NCBI GenBank assembly: GCA_018402345.1
Contig: JAGYIV010000007.1
Coordinates: 1 to 64,000, forward strand
Direction of reading: 5' to 3'
DNA length: 64,000 bases
DNA from: Terrimicrobiaceae bacterium
GTDB lineage: Bacteria > Verrucomicrobiota > Verrucomicrobiia > Chthoniobacterales > Terrimicrobiaceae
The position numbers and the translations under genes were made by a program. The first letter of the stretch is position 1, and each line of letters opens with the position of its first letter. A model generated the notes under the pieces. That model had not been told where the DNA came from. It saw only the letters and a list, made by a program, of their open reading frames with translations, and did not search any database. Shown one piece after another: positions 28,221 through 39,276 of this stretch.

Positions 28221-29192
28221 TCAATGGTATTCCTGCCTTGGAGTTCGAAAAGAATGTAATCTATCCAAATGCGCTGCCTGAATTTTTTCCACATCGGCAT
28301 CGTGGAAACGGAGTTTGTATAGGGTGGGATGAAAATCCACATAACGCAGTTTGGCATGAGGGAGCTTTTTCAAAACAGGCTCAAGAGATTGAATTTGAGC
28401 AGCCGTGCAACGGTATCCGAAAATGATTTCGACGACATTTTCCGGTTTAAAAAGAATAGCTCGCCGAGGTTCTTCACTCGGCTTGCTTGAGGTGAGATGA
28501 AAAGCATCGGCATCCTCATAATCAGAATAAACAAATCGTCTTTCCTGCTCGTAGCTCCATGCGTCATATTTATGGCCCAAGAGTTTGAATAAAGCCTCTT
28601 GGTCTACTGCCTTTTCTTCTTCATGAGAAACGAGAGTTCCATCTGCAAGTTTACGATATCCCGTGGGCCAAGTGGACTTGTCGAACCAATCAAGCTCTTG
28701 ATGGCGGTATAATTCGATCGGGAGCATTAAGCTCGATCGATCAGTTAGATAATTCACCTTTAGGCCACTTTTAATTCTTCCCTGCGGAAAAGAACCCCTC
28801 TCCAAATCAAAGCCGATCGCAATTCCCTGGTGTGAATCGGCATATTGGGACCATAGCAAAATCGGATCAACCACCTCGCTAAAGCAAACTACAGAATAAT
28901 CTTTGCACGCACCGCTAAGAAAAGAATCATGAAAAATGGCTGAAAAATCAACAAATGACTCGACAGGGAAATTTTCCTCATTGCCATAAAGTGCAGGGTC
29001 ATACAGATCGTGAACCTCCAGCGCTTCGGCTAACTGTAGATTGCACCTCAGCGCTATATTTTTTCGCTCCTCGTCCAAAGAGGGAAGCATTTCAAAAGGG
29101 TCATTAAAACTTAACGGGCTGTTACTCCACAAAGCACAGTTTTCCAAAATCGATTTGGCATTTTCAAAGTTCGAAAATTTATAGAGTTGCAT
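28221..29192 (-). CDS. DUF2971 domain-containing protein
   Basis: 323 aa. The DUF2971 pattern is clear: LYKFSNFENAKSILENCALW, SPLSFNDPFEM, DYSVVCFSEVVDPILLWSQY, ADSHQGIAIGFDLE, and a C-terminal AILFKPENVVEIIFGYRCT. The family is of unknown function and is frequent in defence-rich regions. A perfect 21-bp palindrome lies 28 bases before its start. Confidence 0.8.
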   Translation of the reverse strand: MQLYKFSNFENAKSILENCALWSNSPLSFNDPFEMLPSLDEERKNIALRCNLQLAEALEVHDLYDPALYGNEENFPVESFVDFSAIFHDSFLSGACKDYSVVCFSEVVDPILLWSQYADSHQGIAIGFDLERGSFPQGRIKSGLKVNYLTDRSSLMLPIELYRHQELDWFDKSTWPTGYRKLADGTLVSHEEEKAVDQEALFKLLGHKYDAWSYEQERRFVYSDYEDADAFHLTSSKPSEEPRRAILFKPENVVEIIFGYRCTAAQIQSLEPVLKKLPHAKLRYVDFHPTLYKLRFHDADVEKIQAAHLDRLHSFRTPRQEYH

Positions 29193-29219
29193 GTGAGAGG
29201 TCGTGAAGCTTTGTTAATG

Positions 29220-29240
29220 CTTTCGCAAAATTTGCGAAAG
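29220..29240. promoter_or_regulatory. Perfect palindrome upstream of the DUF2971 gene, candidate operator
   Basis: ctttcgcaaa/tttgcgaaag, ten-base arms around one central base, located 28-48 bases upstream of the DUF2971 start. There is no T-tract, so a dimeric repressor site is more likely than a terminator. Confidence 0.45.
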
Positions 29241-29408
29241 AACGGCTTTGGTGCTTGAGTATTCTGGCGTTTCGCGGCCCTTCATTCAGCTACACGCCTT
29301 AAAAGAAATCCGCCTATTCAACGATATTCTTTCTTGTTTGGTTGTAGCGTTATAACCGCCAAATTTTAAGGCAGACGGCAAAGCTGCCGCAGAGATGATA
29401 TAAATTAC

Positions 29409-30203
29409 TTAATTAGATGAGCTTTTATTACTTTCAAGGCGTGCTTGTGATGCATCGATTAATTCATTTAATAAGTCATGAATTTCAACGGGGGAATTTA
29501 ATTTAAATTCATTTATTTCATCTATAGAGCTTTCAATAAATGTCAAAAATACACTTTTGTTAATTATAGAGAGAGGATTGCTATCAATGCCTGTAAATTT
29601 TTCATGCAGCGTAAGTTTATTTCGAGAAATACAATTATTAAGCATCTCGTTTTCTTTCTCTTTTTCAAGGCTACATAATTCGCTTTCAAGGAGTTTAATT
29701 TTATACTGTATATCAACTATTTTATTAACAATCAGATCTGTTTTTTTGCGATAATCGATAATTTGATTCCTTAGAATATTTTCTACATAAACTTCCTTAT
29801 TGAGGTTTTTATGTAAAAATTTATTGCTTAAAAACCAATTTATAAACTTTATTTGAATTGTATTTTTATTGAAGACCTCTTGATCTAACTCTATTTTACC
29901 TTCAACCATATCTAATAATGGTGTTTTTAATTCATCTAAAATCTTATTTAAATCATCAATAGTGTGATTAAATAAATTGTTAGGATTATAATCCCAGCTT
30001 TTGCCACCTTCATCGTTGACTTTTATCATTTGATTCCCATCTTCAAATTGATTATCTATACTACTTGACTCAAAGTTTTTAAAAAAACTTGCTAGCCGCA
30101 GCCCCTTAGATTTATCAAAATATGATGAGTCATTTAAATTTTGAATAAGAACATCATCATTTACCTCTTCCTGATCTGAGTTATATAGATCATCACTTTG
30201 CAT
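29409..30203 (-). CDS. AT-rich, predicted helical protein of unknown function
   Basis: 264 aa (MQSDDLYNSDQEEVNDDVLI). Very rich in Asn, Ile, Lys and Leu, with A/T-ending codons unlike every neighbour. A probable coiled coil is around residues 160-195 (NKIVDIQYKIKLLESELCSL; EKEKENEML). No membrane segment, no recognised motif. It follows the DUF499 gene by 69 bases in the same direction, at the end of the defence operon. Composition indicates recent transfer from a low-GC source. Confidence 0.6.
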   Translation of the reverse strand: MQSDDLYNSDQEEVNDDVLIQNLNDSSYFDKSKGLRLASFFKNFESSSIDNQFEDGNQMIKVNDEGGKSWDYNPNNLFNHTIDDLNKILDELKTPLLDMVEGKIELDQEVFNKNTIQIKFINWFLSNKFLHKNLNKEVYVENILRNQIIDYRKKTDLIVNKIVDIQYKIKLLESELCSLEKEKENEMLNNCISRNKLTLHEKFTGIDSNPLSIINKSVFLTFIESSIDEINEFKLNSPVEIHDLLNELIDASQARLESNKSSSN

Positions 30204-30272
30204 AAAAAGTTTAGAAAATAATAATGTATATTTTAATCAAATCTTAGCATGGCACTTGTTTCATCCCAAATT

Positions 30273-33099
30273 TTACTCCCAATCCTTGCGTTTAAACCCA
30301 AGTGCATTGGCATTTTCCGAAACGGCTCGTTTGATGTGGTCGGCAGCTCCTTGCGGAAAGTCCACGGCGATTTCCAAGGTCACTTTGAGTGCAGCGTTCG
30401 GGTCGCTGTTGAGGACGGCGATGATTTCCTCAGCGATTTGGACAAGCCGTGTTTTGGCTGTATTTGGGGCTATATCGACTGAACCGTTAAAACATTTTGG
30501 CTTAGTAGCCGCCGGAGTGCTTGGCGTTGGAGAGACCGGTCCCGTTGATGGTGGAGTGCCGCCTTTTGACGGCTCTTCCTGAATAATGCCCGGCGCTGAT
30601 ACAGCAGGAACAGGTTCTTTGGGTTTGGCATTTGCCGTCTCATAGGCGGCGGCTGCTGCGGGCTCGATGAGTAGAAGGGTGTCGTCGAACTGCACATTGG
30701 CTTCGCCGAATTTGAAGCCTTCGTATTTTTCGCCGGTCAAGCCGTAGGCTGTGCCAAAGAAGTCGCGGGTTGCTGCTCCTTTGACGATGGCTTGAGCCAA
30801 GGTGCTGCGATCTTTGAGGCGCGAGAGGTAGGGATAGCGCAGCGAGTCTTCCCAGTAATCCATGGCTTTCACGGCCACTTTCTCGGGCTTCCAATAAAGC
30901 TCCTTGAGCTTGTTGCGGAGATGGACTGGCGACCACGTGGAGATGACGAGTTCGTTGTCGATGCAGACGCGTTCGATCTCCGGCCCTAGGGCACTGCCAG
31001 ATGTGTTTAATGGGAATGCCTCAACTTTCAGTTTCTCCGTAGGCGTGTCCTGTGTCGGGCAGAGAAGCCACTTGAAGCACTCTCTTGCCACGCGAGGCAG
31101 CACCTCCACGGCGCTGCTCATTTCTTTTTTGGCCTGGGCGGCTTGGAGATTGTCGAGCACGAGGCGGTTTTCTGACACATCCTTCACGATGGATTCCCAC
31201 GCGAGGGCGATGCGGATGCAGTCGCGCAAGCGAGTGAGAGTGGCGTGGTCGGGGGCGACGAATAGAAGACGGTTTCCGCGATAACGGGGTTTGGTGCCGT
31301 TGTTTCGCGCGTAGTCGAGCACCGCGTCGAAAGCGATCCGCGCTTCTTCCTTCGAGTAGAAATGCTCGGGGGCCATCATCACGAGGCGGAGTGAACTGTC
31401 ATCCGGCACATCGCTGTGTGGAGTGAAAATATGGACCCCATCGAAGAAAGTCGCTCCGGCAGCCAGTGTCTTGGCGACCTCTGCCATCCGTGCACGAACA
31501 TCCGTTTTGTCATCGAATCGTTTTTTTCGCTCCTCCATTTCGCGACGCAGATTGGCGCGGATATCGAACCAATACCTCGTTGTCTCCTGCGTCTTGTCAC
31601 CAGAGGAATTGAGATAATGCAACTGGTCAACGAGGCGATTGAGAGCGTCTGAGTAGGTCGAGGAGGTTTGTCCTGGCTGCAAGCACCCAAGGAGGATGCG
31701 CGAGCGTTCGATCCCCCGAGAGCCTGGAGTGCTACTCACAGAGGAGGGAGCTGTGCTTAGGAAAACCGCCCGTGCTACCCGGCGCGCAGCCTGCACAGCA
31801 CCAAAGCGGGTTTCTTTGGATTCCAACAGGGTCGTCTCGGCACCAGATCCGTCGATATCCCTGTCGATAACTGCATCCCAGCCGGGGCTGAGATAATAAG
31901 TTAATTCATTGCGGGAACCTCCATCATGGAGAGGCAGGCTGCCGGGCAGAATCATCAGGTCGCGGTTGTCATCCTGCCACAGGCGATAAATGGTTTTTGC
32001 CATGAGCTTGAGCACTCCGCGCGTGCGCTGGAAGCCGTCGATGGTGGTCCATGTCTCGTAAAGTTGGGCGAAGACCTCGGGATGGATGGGATAGCTCTGG
32101 AGCATTCGCTCGTAGTAGCGGGCCTCTTGGGTCTCTTGCGGCAGTTTGGTGCCTTCGGAAACATAGGCATCCGCAAACGCCCTGCAGACTTGGTCCCGCG
32201 CTTTGGGATCGCGCGTTGTTTCAAAAAGTCGTCGTCTCACGATTTCAAACGCCTCCTCCGGTGCCACGGTTTTCCAGAGCGCTTGCACACGGTTGAAGAT
32301 GGCCTCTAGTGAGCGCAGGGCGGATACGCCTTGTTGACCACCGGCTTGGTTGTCGGATTCGGGAAGTGAAGCCAGCACGGCGGCATTGGGGACGAGTTTT
32401 GCCGCTTCGGTGAGGGATTGGATGAAAGAAAGGTTGCTGTCGTAGGTGCCACCGCTCAGTTGCTGACCCGTCGCAAATTGGCGGATGTAGACCACCAATT
32501 CATCGAGTAGCACAACACATGGCGCGAATCGGGAGAGCAGTTCCGCGAGGAGTTCCTTGCCCGGCGAGGTGCCGTTTTCATCGGCCTCCTTCACCATGGC
32601 GTATCCCTCCGCTTTGCCGAGTTGCCAAGCCATCTCGCCCCAGAGGGTCCTGATCGTTTGTTTGCCATCTTTCCAGGGCTGGCCGAGGTGAATGTGCCGT
32701 GCCATCCAGCACAGCCACTTTGGCCTTGGGCACATCCAGGAGTCCTGCACGATCCAGCAATGCCGGAACTCCCGCCAACTCCCCCAAGGCACATTCGCGG
32801 GAGGCCAGGTGATACACCGCCAGCATCGTGTGCGTCTTGCCGCCACCGAAGGCCGTTTGCAGTTGGATGACCGGTTCGCCTCCCTTGCCATTGAGGCGCT
32901 GAGCCACTTGCGTGAGCAGGCGTCCCATGCCTTCGGTGATGAAGGTTCGCTCGCAGAATGCCTTCGCGTCTCCGTATTCCTTCGTTGCCTTGCCCGTGCG
33001 CACCGCCGTGAGGTCGGCGGCAAATTCAGATTGCTGGAATGTGCCGCTGAGCACATCCGGATGCGGGACGATGACTTCTCTCCAGGGTTTCAGATTCAT
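30273..33099 (-). CDS. DUF499 ATP-binding protein (one frameshift)
   Basis: About 942 aa once the break is bridged. The true start is MNLKPWREVIVPHPDVLSGT (33099). Walker A is TAFGGGKTH (residues 82-90). The frame shifts near 32695, then continues GQPWKDGKQTIRTLWGEMAW and the Walker B-like VVLLDELVVYIRQF. The tail has LIEPAAAAAYETANAK, a low-complexity Pro/Thr linker (near 30500-30600) and a final helical domain. DUF499 proteins are large P-loop ATPases that recur with DUF1156 methylases and SNF2 helicases in predicted defence loci. It follows dinD by 4 bases. Confidence 0.8.
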
Positions 33100-33103
33100 A
33101 AAA

Positions 33104-33971
33104 TTACTCTCCCAATTCTTGTTTAGGCAGGCGACCGGATGCCTGCTCCAGTTTGCGCTCCTCGGATTTTACCCGGCGCTCCAGTTTTTTGATATCCTCC
33201 TCAGGCGGCAATGACTCGGGTTTGATGCCTCGTTCATCGAGCATTTTCCGAACGCTGGTGTTGTTTTGAATGTGTTCGTTGCTGATTGCGAACTCGCCCT
33301 GCAAATCCTCCTGCCGGACATTGTGATTCGTCATCTCGGCCGCCAGATTTTTTGCGGCAATCGTGAGCGTGGGCAAAAAATCCGCCAGCGGTCGGGATTG
33401 GGTGATGCCGAATTTGTCTTTCATCGCTTGCGTGGTGAAGCCGCCAAACAGCGCTGCGTCACCCTTGGAGCGGATGCGCGCAAACCCCTCGTCATCGACT
33501 CCCCGTTGATAAATATTATCGGAGAGGACTTTCTCTGCGCTCCGCAACTTCTCCCGAGCTTCAAGCCTGCGGCGAAGCAAGATGCGCTCTTCGATCAATT
33601 CCTGCCTTGCGCGTCTGCAGCGCAAAGTAGCTTTGCGCAAATGCGATCGGCTCCTTTCTGGGGTCGCCATTCTGGGCCAACAAGTAGCAGGCGTAGCGGG
33701 TCAACATGAAATCTTCGATCCCACGGTCCGCCCCACTCCCGATGGGGACCATTTTCGTGACGCCACGAAAATGGTGATCTGGGTCGTAACCTGTTGTTTT
33801 GCAGGATTGGATAGCCTTGCCGATAACGGTCAAAAAATTTTCCCACCTTGCGTAGCCGAGACGCTCCTGCAAATCCCGGGCAAACCAAAACTCCAAGCCC
33901 TCCTCTTCCGGATGAGTTTGCACCAAGGCGTCAAACTGCACCTGCAATTCCTTAATCAGTTCGATCTTCAT
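33104..33971 (-). CDS. dinD: DNA-damage-inducible protein D, DinD (one frameshift)
   Basis: N-terminal BRO/KilA-like part: [20 protein letters not shown], then [14 protein letters not shown] and [20 protein letters not shown]. An extra G near 33610 breaks the frame, after which [20 protein letters not shown] and [19 protein letters not shown] continue, exactly as in E. coli DinD. About 288 aa. DinD is SOS-induced and inhibits RecA filaments. Here it starts by ATGA overlap with the methylase and ends 4 bases before DUF499, so it is embedded in the defence operon. Confidence 0.85.
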
Positions 33972-36873
33972 AGATTGAATTCTCCCTGCGGCTCGGAAGA
34001 TGTTGTGCTTCTGCTGGCGTTCTCGATCCCCGTCCAGCTGGTGATGAGTTCGTTGTAGGCGCGGGCGTCTTCGGCGCGGCCTTGGCGTTCGCAGAGGGTG
34101 TAGAGGCGGTAGGCGAGTTGGCGCACGGCTTCGGCTTTGCCGCTGAGGGCGGCGAGGAGTGGTCCGGCGCTGGTGTCGCCACCTTGCTTGTGGGCGCGAA
34201 TGAGGCTGGTGCAGGGCTTCCCACACGGGCGTGCGCTTGTCGGTGCGTGGATCCCAATCGGTGGGATACTCGGCCCACTTGAGCAGTCGCACTCTGCCAC
34301 TGCCGCTTTGCAGCACCCCGGCTTCCTTCATGGCGTCCACGCTGGTGGATTTGGAGCGGGCCAGCACGTCGGCTTCGCCAAAGACGCTTTCCGTCCAGCC
34401 GTGTTGCTCGAACCAGTGCAGGCAGAACTGGGTGTCGGCGTCGAAATCGTCCTCGGCGAGGAAGCGGTTGATGAGCTGAAGGGCGGTGCGCACACTCATG
34501 GGCGAGCCGTCGGCCTCCAGCACGGCGGCGTATTTGGAAAAGACGGCCATGCCCGGCCCGATGATGGCCTGCGAAAGGTCCACTGGGGCCACGGGCGAAC
34601 GCTCGTCGCCGGAACCTTTGGTCATCTCGTCGAGCGCCTCGGGCAGCACGCCGTTCAATTCGCGGATGAACTCGCGGCGGGAAATGGAGGGCGCGTCGGC
34701 GGGCCGTTTGCGGCAGACGAGGACGATGCTGGAGGCGAGGGCATTTGCTCCTATTCCACGCATTCGGAACTCTTGTTCACTACGTAGTGGCCAAGTCCCA
34801 ACAATAGAGAAACCACCTTTTAACACTGCGCTCAAAAATGTTTCCCATCCTGTCGAGGATGTATCCGCCGCATCGCTAGTTTGCTGACTGCTTAAAGGCG
34901 TAATAAATTGTGATAGGCCCCTCTGGATGGGCCTTATCTGAAAGGTTGTGAATGACTTGCGTCATCCCATCCAAGAAAAAGAGTTCGGCATCATCTTTGG
35001 AACCGTGACGAATCGGCGTTGCCACAAGTTCTTCATTTTTCGGCACCGTCATAGTAGCCAGCGTGGATGGGAAGACTGAACGCAACGAGCGGCGTAACCA
35101 AATGTAGAAGAAGTCGGACAAATCAGCGTAGCCGATGTTGTCATAGTAAGGAGGGTCGGTTGAAACCATCTTGTGCCGCGACACCACTTGAGTCTGCGCG
35201 TCTGCCTGCGTCGAAAAACCACTGGCAGATGGCGACAGTTTCTCAATGCAATCGGCGATGTATTCCGATGCGGGACCAAATCCGCCTACTGTATTTGCAA
35301 GTATTGCCGCTTCGGGATAATCCCAAGTCATTGATAACGTTTGTTTTCCAAATAGGTTCATGACCTTTTGATTTCCTGGGACCCACCGCGTCACTGAATT
35401 GGAAAAGTCCGCGCAGCGATCGACAGCAAAAGCGAGATATACGCTTAAGGCTTCTGCGTATGCGAGTGCCCCAGTGCCACCAGCGTCGAGGGCCTTGCCG
35501 TCATTAGGGAGTCCGTATGAAATAGCATCTTGCCTAATACGCTCGCGCGCCTCGCCAACGATATCACTAAGCGTAGTTAATGACACCAATTGGCGCGGAG
35601 TGAAAAGGTCGGACCATTTCGACATGCCATAATTGCCAACCCGGAATCCCAGGGCCTGCTGAAAGAACTCAATATCTGGCTTCCAATCGGGTATTGCTGA
35701 ACGGGCGATGTTCTCGCTTTCTTGATCAGGAGTAAGATAAATACGACCTCGTATTCCTTCGGCCACGATAGCCATTAGGCGCTGACCCATGCGCCCATTC
35801 TGAGCTTCCTTTCTGATGTATTCCGCAGCAATTGGCACGCCCGAAATAAGACATCTGAAATTTGCGCCGCTTGCCTTTGTTCCTGCAGCTGCATCAAGGG
35901 TTGGCGTGCCTATCTTCACCGCGAAGTGAAATTTATCGCCATCAATAACGGGTTGCACGAAGGCTTCCTTGCCTTCTTTATTCGCAAGAATAAAGTTTGA
36001 GGCGAGAGGGACTTCTACATGGGAAAAAGCTGGGTTTGGACTCTTGATCGTTCGTGCCCAGAGCCATGCGATAACGGCGACTTTCTTTCCAACCAGCGGC
36101 TTGAGGTCCGGTCGTTCCTTCGCCATCTCAGTGGTTATTTCCACATCTGGGTAAAGGTGCCCAATCCGCCTATGGGCTTCTGCCCGCATCCACGCGCCGT
36201 AGCGGCGAACATCTTCTGCAAGACCCGTTGCACCAGGCCAAGATCGCGTGAGTGCGAGCTTACTACCCTCCTTCTGCTCTGGATCTGGTCCCACTGGCGG
36301 CCTTCCCGCGAATTTTGGCGGGATCTCGATCATAGCCTTGTTGATGAGCACGGCCACGGGGTTGAGGTCAGAGGCGTAGGATTCCAAACCGAGGCGTTGT
36401 GCCTCCAGCGGGATGGCTCCGCCACCGGCAAAGGGATCGTGGAACGCCGGAAGCTTGTCGGGATTGAACAACTCGGCCGCCTGGGGGTGCTCTTTGTTTA
36501 GTTCGCACACTTCTTGCCATGAGCGGCGAATCTCAGCACGGGCACGATCCAGCACTTCCTCGTTGGTGCTGTTCTCCCATTTCACGAGGTCTTCGATGAT
36601 TTTAAAGAGTCTGGCGCGCTCCGTTGCCGCATCCTTCTTGTTCATCCCGTATTTAAACCCGCCGCCCTGCTGGTAGCCGGGATCGTTGACCAGCTGCGCA
36701 AATAAAATTGCCCTTGCTGCCGCCAGCGGACGACGAGCCCACCACAAATGAATGCCGCGAGGATGCGCTCCGATGCCCGGCATCTTCTCGTAGGCACAAG
36801 CCGCATTGATCGCATCCAGAGGCAGGGCGACTTCGATGAGCTTGCGGGGGGATTTGATGGGATAATCAGTCAT
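33968..36873 (-). CDS. DUF1156 DNA methylase (two frameshifts)
   Basis: About 968 aa restored. N-terminal DUF1156: [20 protein letters not shown], then [23 protein letters not shown]-binding motif [18 protein letters not shown] (residues 145-162). Catalytic motif [20 protein letters not shown] (about residue 573), so an amino-methylase (N6-adenine or N4-cytosine). A frame change near 34880 leads to [20 protein letters not shown], and another near 34205 to the end [16 protein letters not shown]. It would modify host DNA in the proposed system. The small gene upstream ends one base before its start. Confidence 0.85.
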
Positions 36874-36874
36874 G

Positions 36875-37234
36875 TCATAAATGTGCGTAATCAGGCCGGT
36901 CTATCGTCGCGGCAAGAACGAGTCCGCGAGGGTTCACCAAGCGAGTCGTGACAGTGCCATCCGGCCAGTTGAGTTGTTCGATTTTGCAACCTGGAAAGAC
37001 CAGCCTGGCGCTCCATTCCGGCCAGTCGTTCAAGTGATCGCGAGTGATCGTTTCTTCGAGAATAGGGTGAGGAAAGGGCCCGAAAGTCGGCATGATCGCG
37101 CGGGGTTGCCACTCTGCGGTGGCCTGAGCGAGAGTAAGAAAATGCTCCGGCGCGCACCCGCAAGCCGCAGCCCGAGTTCGCAAGGCTTGGCCGAGTTCGG
37201 CATCGGAGGAGGAAGAGTTCATGGGCGAGTGCAT
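36875..37234 (-). CDS. Small hypothetical protein of the defence operon
   Basis: 119 aa from [20 protein letters not shown] (a second ATG lies at 37222). Ends [20 protein letters not shown] then [10 protein letters not shown]. Not recognised; the middle ([20 protein letters not shown]) looks like a small beta-rich domain. It sits two bases after rloB and one base before the methylase, so co-translation is likely. Confidence 0.6.
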   Translation of the reverse strand: MHSPMNSSSSDAELGQALRTRAAACGCAPEHFLTLAQATAEWQPRAIMPTFGPFPHPILEETITRDHLNDWPEWSARLVFPGCKIEQLNWPDGTVTTRLVNPRGLVLAATIDRPDYAHL

Positions 37235-37236
37235 TT

Positions 37237-37888
37237 TCAAGTGAGGGCTTTCAGCGGGGAGTCCGGGTAGGCGCGCTCGATTTCGGCGATGAGAAAATTC
37301 GCGAACTTGTCGATACCGCCGAGATCGTGCAAGCGGGGGATGGGTTGGTGTGTCAGGCGGCGTTTGAGGTTGGTGAGGACTGCCAAGTGATGAAGTCGGG
37401 TGGCAGCCCCGCTTTGCGGTAGCCGGGGAGAATAGTTTCAAACTCCCGATCATAATTGGGCGAATGGAGCGGTGTCTCGAAATGTCCCCTGCGGCCAAAC
37501 TCAAGCCATCGGTGAAACGGCTCGTCCGCGAGGTGTAGAGCGAGGAAGTCCTCAAAATTGTGAAAGGAAAAAAGGAAGTCGGGCAGGGTGGCGGGCTTGC
37601 TCCGGTAGTGGGTGGCACAAGCGTGGTCGTTGCGAGAGGTAGAGGTCAAAGTCGGCCCAGATGCGGATGGTGACTTTTTTGTTCTCTTTGCGGACATCGT
37701 TGTAGCACCTCTTGAGAGCAGAAAATTTGCCGGATTGGGCAACGGCGGTTTGGCGGAGCGAATATCCGGAGGGGCGGCTCGAAGCTGCCGCTGGGCAGGG
37801 GCTGTTGCTCGAAGAACGCCAGCAAACGCTGGAGGTAGGCCCGCTCGGACTCTCCTTCGCAAATGATCAAATGGCGTGTGCAGGGCAT
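37237..37888 (-). CDS. RloB-like protein, frameshifted
   Basis: Start MPCTRHLIICEGESERAYLQ carries the Toprim-like CEGESE motif at the N-terminus. Later blocks in other frames are KKVTIRIWADFDLYL, LPDFLFSFHNFEDFLALHLA, FETPLHSPNYDREFETIL, and the end YPDSPLKALT. At least two single-base shifts (near 37700 and 37370) are required for about 217 aa. RloB is the classical partner of RloA next to type I restriction loci. Function unproven; a nuclease activity is inferred from the Toprim-like motif. Confidence 0.7.
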
Positions 37889-37893
37889 GGACC

Positions 37894-39180
37894 TCAGATA
37901 GCAGGGTGAGGAACGCCGGGTAGAATCCGGCAGAGGTATTGCTTGCGGAAGTTGGTGACATTGCGGATGTCCTCGCCTTCGCGTTTGGCATCGACCAAGC
38001 GGCGCACGAGGGTGCCGTTGGCGGCAGTCTTGCGCACGAGGGCGATCTCGGAGAGGCGCAGAATGGAGTCGTCGAGGATATCCGTGTTGTGGGTCGTGAA
38101 AACGAGCTGGGCCCCCTTGGGATTGTGGGAGCGTTTTTTGAAGAGCATCACGATCTCGCGCATGAGCAAGGGGTGCAGGGAGCACTCCAGCTCGTCCACG
38201 AGCAGGACAGAGCCGGTCTTGAGAGCGAACAGGATCAAGCCGACCAGCCCGGCGAGACGCTGAGTGCCTGCGGACTCATGTTTAAGGAAGTCGAAGAGTG
38301 AGGGGTTGCCAGCGACATCCTGATGCGTGGAGATGATCTGAACGGCGTGTTTGGTTCCGGTGCCGTGGTCGAGCATGGTGATCCCATGCGGAGCGTCCTC
38401 GTGAGGGGCGAGTTCCCTTTGCACGAAATCAATGGAAGAAATGTCGATGTCCAACCGGCGAACGACATCGGTAATTTCCGCCAAGGCGGCTTTCTCATCC
38501 CCACCGAGAGCGGATGCAAGGACTTTCACGGAAAACGGGAGGGGAAATGAGATAGTGTTTGTAAAAAACCTGATCTGGTTGACGAGGTAGGCAAAGGCGG
38601 TCTTCGTATCGGAGTGCAGCCCAGAGTAGCCGAGCCCAATCCGGTGGAGGAAGGGCTTTGTCTGGCGGCCCTCGCCGTCGGAGCACTCGACGCGAAGTAT
38701 GTCCGAAAGCTTTTCCTGGGAGTAGGTGGCCGAGAGGATTTGCCGCGAGAACTCGGCTTTCAGGGACTGGATTTGAAAAAGCAGCTTGGCGTTTTTCCGT
38801 AGGGACTCCTCCAGAATCTCGTTTGCATTGAGGGTGATCGAGTATTCGTAGGATTCTTCATCCGCGAAAAATTCAATAGTAAATGTCGAGGTGGCGAACT
38901 TGGGATTGATCAGGTTTGGCTCGTAAATTTCCGCCGGAGGTTTGCCCTCCAACACAAGGCGATTGAGTGCTTGGAAAGCCAAAAGAATGTTGGTCTTGCC
39001 CGAGGCATTGGCTCCGAAAAAGGCCGTGCAGGGCACGAGGCGCTTTTTTTGAGGAGCATCCAGAAACGGCATGACTTCTTGATCCAGATAGCCATTCGGG
39101 GCCTTGCCTTCCCGTAGGTGAAGTCCAAGCGGAGTTCCAGGATCGAGCGGAAGTTTTGAATGAAGAATAGAAGATAGCAT
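37894..39180 (-). CDS. RloA-like AAA/ABC-type ATPase
   Basis: 428 aa, intact. Walker A FFGANASGKTN (residues 54-64), then a long insertion, a signature-like region TQRLAGLVGLILFALKTG, Walker B SVLLVDELECSLHPLL, and the switch histidine in LVFTTHNTDIL. This is the OLD/RloA style of SMC-like ATPase used with a nuclease partner in defence pairs. It precedes rloB by 5 bases and follows the helicase by about 96 bases. Confidence 0.85.
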   Translation of the reverse strand: MLSSILHSKLPLDPGTPLGLHLREGKAPNGYLDQEVMPFLDAPQKKRLVPCTAFFGANASGKTNILLAFQALNRLVLEGKPPAEIYEPNLINPKFATSTFTIEFFADEESYEYSITLNANEILEESLRKNAKLLFQIQSLKAEFSRQILSATYSQEKLSDILRVECSDGEGRQTKPFLHRIGLGYSGLHSDTKTAFAYLVNQIRFFTNTISFPLPFSVKVLASALGGDEKAALAEITDVVRRLDIDISSIDFVQRELAPHEDAPHGITMLDHGTGTKHAVQIISTHQDVAGNPSLFDFLKHESAGTQRLAGLVGLILFALKTGSVLLVDELECSLHPLLMREIVMLFKKRSHNPKGAQLVFTTHNTDILDDSILRLSEIALVRKTAANGTLVRRLVDAKREGEDIRNVTNFRKQYLCRILPGVPHPAI

Positions 39181-39276
39181 CGAAATGAAGGAGGTTTCTG
39201 GATTTTCAGGTCAGAAACACCCCTCGTCAATCAAACATAAACAGATTTTTTGTTTATTTTCGTGTTTTTAGGAAAT

